Shown piece after piece: positions 1-6,806 of a stretch of 6,806 nucleotides of DNA. How positions within the stretch are numbered: the first letter of the stretch is position 1; the number at the start of each line of letters is the position of its first letter. The position numbers and the translations under genes are program-made. The DNA comes from Fibrobacteria bacterium GUT77 (lineage in GTDB: Bacteria; Fibrobacterota; Chitinivibrionia; Chitinivibrionales; Chitinispirillaceae), in contig LIUJ01000087.1 of the NCBI GenBank assembly GCA_001462255.1, forward strand, positions 1 through 6,806, written 5' to 3'. The notes under the pieces were generated by a model, which saw nothing but the letters and a program-made list of their open reading frames with translations, searched no databases and was not told the origin of the DNA.

Positions 1-390
1 AATACGATTAAATATAAATATAGAAACGGAGATACGGGCGTTGGGCAGTTGTTTTTAGATGAAATCATTTATACCGGGAACGAGAACCAGCACATCCAAC
101 CGGCGTATTCTATCTCGTTTGGTTATGACACCCGCCAGGACGTCAGGGTGGACGGGCGCGGGGGATACGTAAGTAAAACTGACCGCCTGTTGAAAGGTAT
201 AAAAGTAAAATTCAACAATTCCGAAGTGCGCTCGTACAGGATGGATTATAAACCCAATAAGTTCGGCGCGTCGCAGATGGTGTGTTTCGGGCAGACGCAA
301 AAGAACGACGATTCCCAGTATTTCTGGAGCTATAAATTCGATTACGAGGAACTGAGCAATAATAATCTTTTTGACCACCAAAGAACATGG
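1..390 (+). other. C-terminal part of an SpvB-like N-terminal region
   Basis: Residues 1-130 of the open frame precede the first propeller repeat. Short beta-rich phrases typical of this part of large SpvB/TcaC proteins are visible: LFLDEIIYTG (residues 18-27), a YSISFGYDTRQD segment (37-48), then RLLKGIKVKFNNSEVRSYRMDYK (split across residues 62-83). The last resembles the family pattern RL-x-x-I-x-V...VR-x-Y-x-L-x-Y. SpvB here means the Salmonella/Tc-toxin N-terminal homology region, not the ADP-ribosyltransferase domain of Salmonella SpvB, of which nothing is seen. The assignment rests on recalled family patterns and on its position upstream of the propeller; the start of the domain is outside the window. 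Confidence 0.65.
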
Positions 391-3300
391 ACTGACGCTA
401 AATACGGGTTGCAGGTACAGACTGGCGATAACAGCAACTTACAAGGATCTCTTTCCGGCGGCGTGGGTATTGGCCCGTCTGGCGGCGGTTTTGATCTTCG
501 GATAAACGGCGGAGGTACGTGGAGCATGAGCGAAAGCTCTTCAGATGTACAGCAGACTTTCATTGATATAACGGGCGACGGGCGGCCCGACAGCGTCCGG
601 GTACTGCAAAACGGCATTGAGGTACTGAAGAACACCGGGTACGGGTTCGAAAAGATACCGGTGAGCGGAGACGTCCCGAAGAGCCTGGGTAATGATACGA
701 GCACGGGCTTGACGAGCGGCTGGAATATCGGCGGGGGGATGGGGCTTTTCGTTTTCGGCATAGGAGCTACATACGCCGAAACGAAACAGGAAGGATGGAG
801 CAGTTCGAATGTAGGGTTTGCCGACATAGACGGCGACGGCATGACAGACATCATTGTCAGTGGGGAATCGCGGTATTATCGCAACGTCAGCGGTGATGGG
901 TATGCGCGATTTGAGCGGCTGCCGCTGTCCGGTACGATGCGGCTGCCTGACAATATGGTGGAGACGATAAGTGACGACAAAAAAATAGAACTGGGGAGAA
1001 CATTTTTCCATGAAACGCCCTTAAGAGAATGGAGAGCGCCTGAGAAAGGGACTGTCCGCATAACGCAGCATGCCGCCGTAGCGGCGAGTTCCCTCCCCTT
1101 AAGCGCCGACGGGGTTACGGCGCGGACCTACTGGAACGACGACACGACCCCGCTGGAAACAATATTATTGGATAGAAACCGGACGGAGGCGAACAAAGAC
1201 ACGAGGGATGTCCCCATAGGGGTCGATCAGTCATTGTACTTTATCAGCGACGCCGGAGAGGACACGCGCGGCGACGACATCGAGTGGGGGATAACAATAA
1301 CTTACGAGCGGATGCGGTACTTCGGAGACATGGATCGGAAGATGCATTACACGCCGCCGGAGAAAGATATAAAGAGCAGAAGTGAAATGGAGCAGTATAT
1401 ATTGGCCCCGTTATACGACAAAATCGAAAACGACAAGACGTCACATGACGACATCGAAAATGACCAGAAATTATTCGCCTTAAGCGACAGGGATTGGGAA
1501 AAAGTTTTTTCTAAAAATAAAAAACTAAGGAAGAAGGCCTGGGAAGAAATAGTCAGGCTGGGCTGGTTTGTCCCAGGATACGTTTCGGCAAAAAATTTCA
1601 AGGTGTTATGGGACATAGCGACGGAAAAAGACGAGAACGCGGGAAACCAGGAAAACGAAAAAAATAAAAATCGGCGAAATCTTATCAATTATTACCGGTA
1701 CCACGCGGGGGAAGACGCGTACATAAGAAACGACAATGTATACAATACAGAAGACACTAACGTCGATAAGACAGAAAATATTAAATCGGTCGATCGGTTT
1801 ATTAACGGTCTTATACGGGAAGTAAAAAATAAAAAAAACAATGAATTTTACAAAGAACTGGCGGGTTACGCGTGGGGGCCGGAAGGGGACGTCACCTACC
1901 CCGTGCCCGACAGCGGAAACACCGACGGCGTGTACAATTTATTCACGGCGGAAGAAACAGTTATACAGCGCGAAAAAAGCAGGCCGGGTTATATATATGA
2001 AACTAAAAACGGTAGCCGTAGGCTTGTGCTTGACATTATCGAAGGGGCGGAATGGAGCGTTCAGATAAATCCGGTCATTCTGGCTGCCGAATCCAAAGTA
2101 ACAATAAATAAAACGGAAGACGAAGGCGGCGAAGAAAATCAGAATGACAAAATAGATAAAATTCCGTTTTTCATTGACGGCGTAAGGCGCGCAACGGCGG
2201 TAATGGTGAAAAAAAACGGCAAGGCGGAGATTACGGTGCCGTTTGAATACGAGAATACACTACAGAGCGAGATGACGTATATTTTTTCCGATTTCCAATG
2301 GACGCTTAACAACCTGGGTTTTGAAGATACCGAATACATCAGACGCATGGAACAAAAGGATATATATACGATCGGCATGTGGCAGGGGAAAGTATTGTAT
2401 AACCGTCTGAAGCCTGTATTGGATTATCTTGAAGACACCGGCGACAAGGAATTATTTTTAAACGCGTTCCTGCGCGTCCCCCCGCCCGACGCGCAAGACC
2501 CCAATGACGCGCAAACACCCGACGACGAGGAATGTACCTATATTTTAAGAAACAGCTTGAGCGACGAAGAGACAAGAGAAATAAACCGTATTCTAGAAGG
2601 GTATGGGAAGTATGTGTTTTACAAAGGTTTTGAAACAAATTATCCTTGGTATACATCTAACAATAACAATACATACGAGTTAAATCCAGAATACAATGAT
2701 ATAGTGAAAAATGGAAAGTATCAAAATACTAATAACAACCAAATAAAAAGCCTTATAGAGTTCGGCTTAAAATATAATTTTATTCATTATACCGGGGATA
2801 TAGAGAAGGAATTAGTTTATTACGCGGGAGGAACGTACCCGATTAACGGCGAAGGCGGCGTAAGGATACTCGTGTTGGAAACTAATGACGACGGGCAACA
2901 ACGATTTGTTTCTAAGAACGTAACGAACAGACGGATACTATGGGAGAGCGAAGAAGATTATTCGAGTGAAGATCCGCAGCCGTGTTCGTACACGGAAGAG
3001 AGGACCTCCGCTGAAGACGCAAAAAAGGCTGGAGAAATAAAGGGGCTAACAGGCGTCGGCGCGATACCCGACGTGGGATATACGGCGACAATAAAACCGG
3101 AAAAGATGGAATTGCTGTACGGAGGGGTTAACCGCTGGTATTACACCATATGGATAGGCGATCAGAAGCAGAACGCATATTCCTTCAGCCAGGAAAGACT
3201 TTACCAGAAGAAAAACAACAATTATGTCAATATAGACATGGACAAGCAAAAAAATAATGTTGAACAAATGGTGAATAAAATTACAAACACAGAAGGTAAT

Positions 3301-6300
3301 AAAATTAATACAAGCGAAGCGCCCGTAGTGTATTACCAGACGGTAACAACGGCGGCCCGCACGCAAGAGATTGCCGGCAGGCCGGGGTTAGATTTGACGG
3401 AGAGCGAATACGGAGATAAAACAGAGGAAGACGCACTGATTGGGACAGTCGCGCGGAAGGTGAAAAACGCTACCGGCGGAGGGGCCGGAACTACGGAACA
3501 GACATATTTTCCGTCGATCTACAGGAACCGGATTCACGCGACCCGCGCGGGCGGCATGAGTTATTACGAAATACCAGGGATGTTTCGACCCGAAGGCGGT
3601 AACGGGACGAGCATGCCAGATGTTCGCAAGAGCAAGAATGAGAGTACCGACGAGGCCTGGAACATTTCGGCCAGTTACGACTTCAATTCAACAGAATCGA
3701 AAGGTCTTTCCGATGCAATAGAAAAAACAACAGACACAACCAGTCTCAACGCCGGTTACAACCACAGCTCAAACAGCAGTAAATCCTGGATGTCCCAGTC
3801 GGTGCAGAGCATGGGCGGGAACGGGATAGCGGACATCCTGATTTCCAATGGTAAAGAGATAGTGGTAACAGAGGGGAGCCGCCGGGGGTTTAACGGACAA
3901 TACAGCATACCGTTCAAGGACATCAGCTACAATGAAGATGATACTTATGTGTATGGCGGAACCATCGGGGTCAGCGGTTCCATCACAAAAAAATATTCAG
4001 GTTCCGGTAAGATTACCGGCACAAGTATGAACGCCGGTACCGGTGGCAGCTACGCGACAGGAAATTCATCTCAGAGCGCCGGGTTTGCGGACGTGAACGG
4101 GGACGGCCTTCCCGATTATGTCAATTACGGGGTCGTTTTGAATTTGGGCAGGAACAATTGGAATAAAGAAGGTGGAGAAAACTTTGAAAGCCTGGGGCTG
4201 AGCCGGGGGATTTCTGAGACGATAGCTGTTTCAACGTCGCTCGGAACCGGCGGCCAGTCGGGAATTAGTGATGGTGACACAGATAAGAGCAATTACGCTG
4301 GAGTAAAAGCGGACATAGGCGGCGGGGTGAACTACTCGGTTTCGATTATGGAAACCGAATATATGTTAATAGACATGAACGGAGACGGGCTGCCGGACAT
4401 GGTCAGTGCGGATAACGGGAGCATGTGTGTAAATTACAACCTGGGCGACAAGTTTGGTGAAAATATAAATTGGTCCATGCCCGACTGGTCTGTTGAATTT
4501 TTGGAGAAATTAAAGTTTACAACCGTAACCGACGGTAATGTGACAATGAATATTTTAGAAGACGTACCCCTGGTAGGAAACATACTGGAATTGACAGGAT
4601 TAGGCGACATGTTCTCCAATGAAGATATGAAGATTAACCCGTTGGGAGCCGACATTGAAAAATACCTCAAAAAGCTGGAGACGAATTCAAATATATCGGC
4701 TAACGTAAGCCTGAGCACGAACATCGGCGGCACATTTAATATTGCACTGGGTCCAACGGGCCTTAGCCTGAACCTCACGGTGGGCGGCGGCGGCGGCTTT
4801 AGCCTGGGGGCGAATACCAGCGGCGTGACCATGCGGCTTATGGACATGGACGGCGACGGACTGCCCGACCGTGTGCTGCGGGTACCCGGAACCGATTACA
4901 TTTACGTACAACGCAACCTTTCCGGCAGGGTGGGTTTTTTACGGAAAATAAGTCTGCCCCAAGGCGGGGAATACGCGCTAAATTATACATGGATGCAGAG
5001 TACCCGTGAAATGCCGCAAAGCCGCTATGTGCTGTCTGAAGTCGTCAAACGCGACAACAGCGGCAAAAGTGGGCTTAAGCTTAAATACCCGGCGTTCAAG
5101 AGCGCCCATGAATATAAAACGCAATATACATACGCGGACGGGTATTACGACCGCGCGGAAAAAGAGTTCTACGGTTTCAAACAGGTAATGACTAGACCGG
5201 TGGACGAATGGGGAAAAACGCTTGGAGAAACAATAACGGAATACTACAACACGGCTTACTACCTGCGAGGCATGGTTAATAAGATTATTACAAAAGATGA
5301 TCGGAACAAGACATTGCGCTACGCCGAATACGCGGCGGATGCCGCGCCGTACGCCCGCAATGTCGGCGAAAAATCGGAAACATATGAACTGTTGCAGGAA
5401 GGCGTCCCTGTTTCAAATAGAACCTATTACGAGTACGACGGTTACGGAAATGTCACCCTGCTTGAAGAAAGAGCGAGCGGCAGCGAAACAATAACAGCGG
5501 CGATACGGTATTTGGACGACGATACCCGTTATTTCCACGCCCACCCGAAAGAAATAACTGTGAGAGGTTCTGAATCGGGGCTGTTACGCAAACGCACCGG
5601 CGAATACAGCCTCGGTACCGGGGCGCTTGTAAAGCTGACGCAGATGCAGGGAGAAACAAATAGTTCGCAGGACAGCGTCAGTGTTATTGAATGGGACAAT
5701 TACGGCAATATAGCGAAAATAACCGATCCGGGCGGGGCATACGTGTCGTACCGGTACGATGAGCCGCTTCATCAATATGTTGAAGAGATAATGGCGGGCG
5801 GCAGGAACATAGGCACACCGTACACGTCAAGCATCGAATGGGACAAAGCGTTAGGAAAGAAAAAGAAAGAAACGGACGAGAACAGCCAGAGCATACATTA
5901 TGTATACGATGATTACGGGCGGCTGATTCAAGTATGGAGTCCCTACGACAAATTTGGTCAAGGCGGGACAACGCCGGCTGTGAGCTACAGTTACCTGACA
6001 CCCGAAAATGGCAACTGGAGCGCGGTGACGGAAAACAAGGTAAAATTTAACAGCGACAAGGAAACGCTGACTACCGTGGTGATGATTGACGGCATGGGCC
6101 GGGCGCTGTACACAGCAAAACAAGGCGAAGTATGGAATAACGGCATATCTAAAAAAGGCTGGAACGTAAGCGGGTTTACTTCATACGACGGCAAAGGCAG
6201 AAATATCGCAACAGGGCAGCCTTTGTTCGTTGATATTGTAAACGCCGACCAACTGGTGGGATGGAACTTGACGGATCGTAATCTGCTGGTGAACCCGACG

Positions 6301-6806
6301 GAATACGAGTACGACAGCCTTGACCGGGCAGTAAAAACTACGTTGCCGGCGGCGCCGGGTTCAGAACGCCCCGTTCAAACGACGGCTTACGCGATACGGA
6401 ACGGCAGATCCGTAACAATAACGACCGACCCGTTGGAGAACATGAGCGAACAGGAAGCGGACGGGAAAGGCAATATCGTGCTGGTAAGGCGCCTCGACAA
6501 ATCCGGGAAAGAACTGACGCGAGCAAGTTACGTATACAACGGGTTAGGCGAAATGTTGCGGGCGCTGGACGCTGACAACAACCCGCTGTCGGCAGAATAC
6601 GACCGGCTGGGACGGCGGACAAAACTGTCGAGTGCGGACATAGGCGTAAAAGAATGGCGGTACGACGCTTCTGGAAACGTGATTTGGGAATCGGACAGCG
6701 AACTGTCGCGGCAGGGGAAACGGATACAGTACGACTACGACGGCATGAACAGGTTGTTACGCATAACGTACCCGTTCAGCGAGCCGACCGTATACGAATA
6801 CGGGGA
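1..6806 (+). CDS. Giant SpvB/TcaC-TcdB-RHS family protein (Tc-toxin B/C-like), partial at both ends
   Basis: Frame 1 is uninterrupted across the whole window, giving 2268 codons with neither the true start nor the stop present. The order of parts is the classic one for this superfamily: SpvB-like region, FG-GAP/VCBS propeller repeats with D-x-(N/D)-G-D-G-x-P-D loops, TcdB-middle region (MPQSRYVLSE at residues 1671-1680, GYYDRAEKEFYGF at 1714-1726), then YD/RHS repeats to the edge. In Tc toxins the B part docks on the TcA pore, and the B and C YD-repeat shells enclose a cleaved C-terminal effector. That role is inferred here. The fragment is already longer than a typical TcB (about 1500 residues), mainly because about 880 residues are inserted between propeller repeats 2 and 3. 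It has only four cysteines (residues 95, 845, 995, 1476), which fits an exported protein. No signal peptide, ribosome binding site, effector domain or immunity gene can be seen because both ends are missing. The family call is firm; the toxin function and target are unknown. Confidence 0.93.
565..591 (+). repeat. VCBS/FG-GAP metal loop, repeat 1
   Basis: Residues 189-197 read DITGDGRPD. This follows the D-x-D/N-x-D-G-x-x-D calcium-loop plan, with Thr in the second ligand position. It is preceded by the hydrophobic strand start FI. Confidence 0.8.
823..849 (+). repeat. VCBS/FG-GAP metal loop, repeat 2
   Basis: Residues 275-283 read DIDGDGMTD, preceded by GFA and followed by IIV. All four Asp ligand positions of the canonical loop are present (D275, D277, D279, D283). 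Confidence 0.85.
997..1320 (+). other. Beta-sandwich-like segment with W-x-A-P...G-T-V motif
   Basis: Residues 333-440 follow propeller repeat 2. They open with LREWRAPEKGTVRI (341-354) and close with SLYFISDAGEDTRGDDIEWGITITY (split within 411-435). This pairing of a Trp-Ala-Pro opening with a GD-x-I-x-W-x-x-x-I-T-Y closing resembles an accessory beta-rich domain that I recall from giant SpvB proteins. It is similar in style to carbohydrate- or protein-binding jelly rolls. No binding residues can be named. The domain boundaries and the fold are inference from the alternating hydrophobic pattern. Confidence 0.45.
1321..2160 (+). other. Charged, Lys/Asp/Glu/Asn-rich insertion
   Basis: Residues 441-720 match no domain I recognise. 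The sequence is strongly charged, with a near-duplicated IENDK/IENDQK phrase (436-470 area, nt about 1423-1470), a basic cluster KVFSKNKKLRKKAW (501-514) and a KNKNRRN stretch near 554-560. Between these are short beta-like runs, such as RRLVLDIIEGAEWSVQI (673-689). The frame stays open through several poly-A tracts. It most likely forms loops and helices emerging from the propeller. No function is assigned. Confidence 0.5.
1831..1838 (+). repeat. A8 homopolymer tract inside the reading frame
   Basis: Eight consecutive A are read as AAA AAA AAC (with the C at 1839), so the sequence contains an in-phase A-AAA-AAC heptamer. A -1 shift here would meet TGA at 1842-1844. A +1 shift would run into an open frame ending at 2068. 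It is seen directly; any slippage is hypothetical. Confidence 0.9.
2209..2216 (+). repeat. Second A8 homopolymer tract inside the reading frame
   Basis: Eight A are read as AAA AAA AAC (the C at 2217), the same arrangement as at 1831-1838. A -1 shift would meet TGA about ten codons later (2244-2246). It is seen directly; slippage is not demonstrated. Confidence 0.9.
2634..2760 (+). repeat. AT-rich, Asn-rich low-complexity patch
   Basis: Hand count gives 32 G or C in the 120 bases 2641-2760 (27%), against 54% at 541-660. Residues 881-920 include NNNN and NNN runs, with 11 Asn in 40 residues. The frame remains open on both sides. It is probably a disordered, fast-evolving surface loop. Confidence 0.75.
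3046..3600 (+). other. Segment with YGG...RWYY...W-x-G motif preceding propeller segment B
   Basis: Residues 1016-1200 contain LLYGGVNRWYYTIWIGDQ (1038-1055). This resembles the YGG-Y-R-x-W-x-Y-G-x-W-N-G phrase that I recall from giant SpvB proteins just before their second set of propeller repeats. Downstream are QTVTTAARTQEIAGRPG (1114-1130) and YRNRIHATRAGGMSYYEIPGM (split within 1176-1196). This suggests that at least part of the long insertion is a family feature and not unique to this gene. The match is from memory of the pattern, without alignment. Confidence 0.45.
3808..3834 (+). repeat. Degenerate metal loop, repeat 3
   Basis: Residues 1270-1278 read SMGGNGIAD followed by ILIS. They align with the D-x-N-G-D-G-x-P-D pattern, but the first ligand Asp is Ser, the second ligand is Gly and the central Asp is Asn. 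Only the last Asp is kept. Confidence 0.65.
4090..4116 (+). repeat. VCBS/FG-GAP metal loop, repeat 4
   Basis: Residues 1364-1372 read DVNGDGLPD, preceded by GFA and followed by YV. This is a full canonical loop. Confidence 0.88.
4372..4398 (+). repeat. VCBS/FG-GAP metal loop, repeat 5
   Basis: Residues 1458-1466 read DMNGDGLPD, preceded by YMLI and followed by MVS. This is a full canonical loop. Confidence 0.88.
4843..4869 (+). repeat. VCBS/FG-GAP metal loop, repeat 6
   Basis: Residues 1615-1623 read DMDGDGLPD, preceded by MRLM and followed by RVLRV. It is the last loop before the TcdB-middle region. Confidence 0.88.
4921..5400 (+). other. TcdB-middle-like region
   Basis: Residues 1641-1800 carry the clearest family signature in the window. 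It begins with ISLPQGGEYALNYTW (1650-1664), which resembles the I-x-x-P-x-G-G...L-x-Y start. MPQSRYVLSEVV (1671-1682) and GYYDRAEKEFYGFKQV (1714-1729) match the well-known MPQ-S-x-x-V-L and G-x-YD-x-x-E-(R/K)-EF-x-GF motifs of TcaC/TcdB proteins. Then come EYYNTAYYLRGMV (1748-1760) and LRYAEYAAD (1773-1781). In TcB this region leads from the propeller into the wall of the YD-repeat shell. The motifs are seen directly; the structural role is taken from the family. Confidence 0.85.
5401..6806 (+). other. YD/RHS-repeat region, continuing past the window
   Basis: Residues 1801-2268 hold many YD-type repeats of the form Y-x-Y-D-x-x-G-R/N-h-x-x-h. Clear ones are YYEYDGYGNVTL (1809-1820), EWDNYGNIAKITDPGG (1897-1911-ish), YVYDDYGRLIQVWSPYD (1967-1983), YEYDSLDRAVKT (2102-2113), YVYNGLGEMLRALD (2177-2190), AEYDRLGRRTKL (2198-2209), WRYDASGNVIWE (2219-2230) and YDYDGMNRLLRITYP (2244-2258). 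The phrase DENSQSIHYVYDDYGRL is close to the family pattern D-x-NGQ-x-I-x-Y-x-YD-x-x-GRL. YD repeats build the spiral beta shell of Tc and RHS toxins. The conserved RHS core end, the aspartyl autoprotease motif and the variable C-terminal domain are not reached before the window ends. Confidence 0.88.

Larger units (their letters stand above)
391..996 (+). other. Propeller segment A: two FG-GAP/VCBS-type repeats
   Basis: Residues 131-332 contain two units of the same plan: a Gly/Ser-rich pair of predicted beta strands, an Asp-rich loop, then strands ending in an N-x-x-x-x-x-F-like phrase. Unit 1 runs through GGVGIGPSGGGF to the loop DITGDGRPD and then LKNTGYGFEKIPVSG. Unit 2 runs through WNIGGGMGLFVFGIG to DIDGDGMTD and then YYRNVSGDGYARFERLPLSG. 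The two loops are 86 residues apart. Such repeats form beta-propeller blades and often bind calcium. In TcB proteins the propeller docks on TcA. The segment is split from its other repeats by a long insertion. Confidence 0.8.
2161..3045 (+). other. Second half of the insertion, unassigned
   Basis: Residues 721-1015 are a mosaic. It starts with a beta-like run IPFFIDGVRRATAVMVKK (721-738) and KAEITVPFEYEN (741-752). A probable helical stretch follows around 781-820 (NRLKPVLDYLEDTGDKELFL region). Then come the Asn-rich patch at 880-920 and further beta-like sequence (GGVRILVLE, 952-960; NVTNRRILWES, 974-984). The first run could be the remaining strands of the interrupted beta-sandwich, because it has a similar hydrophobic rhythm and ends near an FSDFQW phrase (762-767). 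I cannot assign a function. Confidence 0.4.
3658..4920 (+). other. Propeller segment B: four further FG-GAP/VCBS-type repeats
   Basis: Residues 1220-1640 resume the propeller plan. Loops lie at residues 1270-1278 (degenerate), 1364-1372, 1458-1466 and 1615-1623. Each is preceded by Gly/Ser/Thr-rich strand pairs (for example GSITKKYSGSGKITG at 1326-1340 and TVGGGGGFSLGA at 1593-1604). The first three units of this segment are followed by phrases such as TEGSRRGF, VLNLGRNNW and VNYNLGDKF, which echo NTGYGF in segment A. The first three loops are 94 residues apart. The last gap is 157 because of an extra, partly helical stretch. Repeats 4-6 differ from each other in codon choice, so they are old duplications and not recent ones. 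Confidence 0.8.

Noticed and set aside
1..390. ADP-ribosyltransferase activity, as in Salmonella SpvB
   Set aside because: That activity belongs to the C-terminal domain of Salmonella SpvB. Only the N-terminal homology region is shared with this family, and I see no transferase motif in the window.
342..1011. Overlapping minus-strand open frames of 156-170 codons (342-854 and 541-1011)
   Set aside because: They lie opposite the Gly/Asp-rich propeller repeats, where GGC/GAC codons suppress stops on the other strand. Their products are Pro/Ser- or Arg/His-rich with no recognisable domain, and two frames compete for the same DNA.
1841..2068. Forward frame-2 open reading frame of 75 codons beginning just after an A8 tract
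   Set aside because: The product is of low plausibility and shows no domain, and frame 1 stays coding through the same stretch. It is mentioned only as the possible outcome of +1 slippage.
4783..4797. (GGC)5 trinucleotide repeat
   Set aside because: It encodes a Gly run in a Gly-rich strand and keeps the frame. It is too short to treat as a regulatory or unstable repeat.
4434..4911. Minus-strand open frames opposite propeller repeats 5-6
   Set aside because: Same cause: they mirror the Gly-rich coding strand, have no family resemblance, and sit opposite a clear, motif-bearing forward frame.
5006..5494. Forward frame-2 open reading frames of 60-65 codons within the TcdB-middle and early YD region
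   Set aside because: They overlap the strongest family motifs in frame 1, and their Arg/Lys/Thr-rich products look like out-of-frame readings.
5453..6622. Several minus-strand open frames opposite the YD repeats
   Set aside because: They are Arg/Cys/Pro-rich shadows of Tyr-Asp-Gly-rich coding sequence, overlap each other in different frames, and have no domain pattern.
1..6806. Possible CRISPR array, tRNA/rRNA, insertion sequence, promoter, riboswitch or terminator
   Set aside because: No spaced direct repeats, inverted terminal repeats, RNA-gene signatures or noncoding gaps were seen. The whole window is coding in one frame.

Overview
The window is the interior of one gene. Forward frame 1 is open from base 1 to base 6806 (2268 codons, no stop). 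The gene begins before the window and ends after it. I read the frame codon by codon. It encodes part of a giant secreted-type protein of the SpvB/TcaC-TcdB-RHS superfamily, the family that includes the B and C components of Tc insecticidal toxins and large RHS/YD-repeat polymorphic toxins. No second gene, RNA gene, mobile element, CRISPR array, promoter or terminator could be supported, so there is no intergenic DNA to describe.

Layout of the protein, in window residues. Residues 1-130 look like the end of an SpvB-type N-terminal region. Residues 131-332 hold two FG-GAP/VCBS-type propeller repeats with Asp-rich metal loops. Residues 333-1215 are a very long insertion: a beta-sandwich-like piece opening with a W-x-A-P...G-T-V motif, then charged, Lys/Asn/Asp-rich sequence with an AT-rich low-complexity patch, then a segment with a YGG...RWYY...W-x-G motif. 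Residues 1216-1640 return to four more propeller-type repeats, one of them degenerate. Residues 1641-1800 carry the TcdB-middle signature (MPQSRYVLSE; GYYDRAEKEFYGF). From about 1800 to the end are YD/RHS repeats, still running at the window edge. The RHS core terminus and any variable C-terminal toxin domain must lie downstream.

By analogy with solved Tc toxin B-C complexes (established for the family, inferred here), the SpvB/propeller part would be the docking and gating module, and the TcdB-middle and YD-repeat parts would build the hollow shell that encloses a C-terminal effector. Having the B-like and C-like parts on one continuous chain fits the single-polypeptide giant versions of this family.

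Host: the base composition is patchy (hand counts: 54% GC at 541-660, 65% at 4801-4860, 27% at 2641-2760) and ATA isoleucine codons are common. Giant SpvB/RHS proteins like this occur in spirochaetes, Bacteroidota and other bacteria. A spirochaete such as a gut Treponema relative is my best guess, but the window alone does not establish it.
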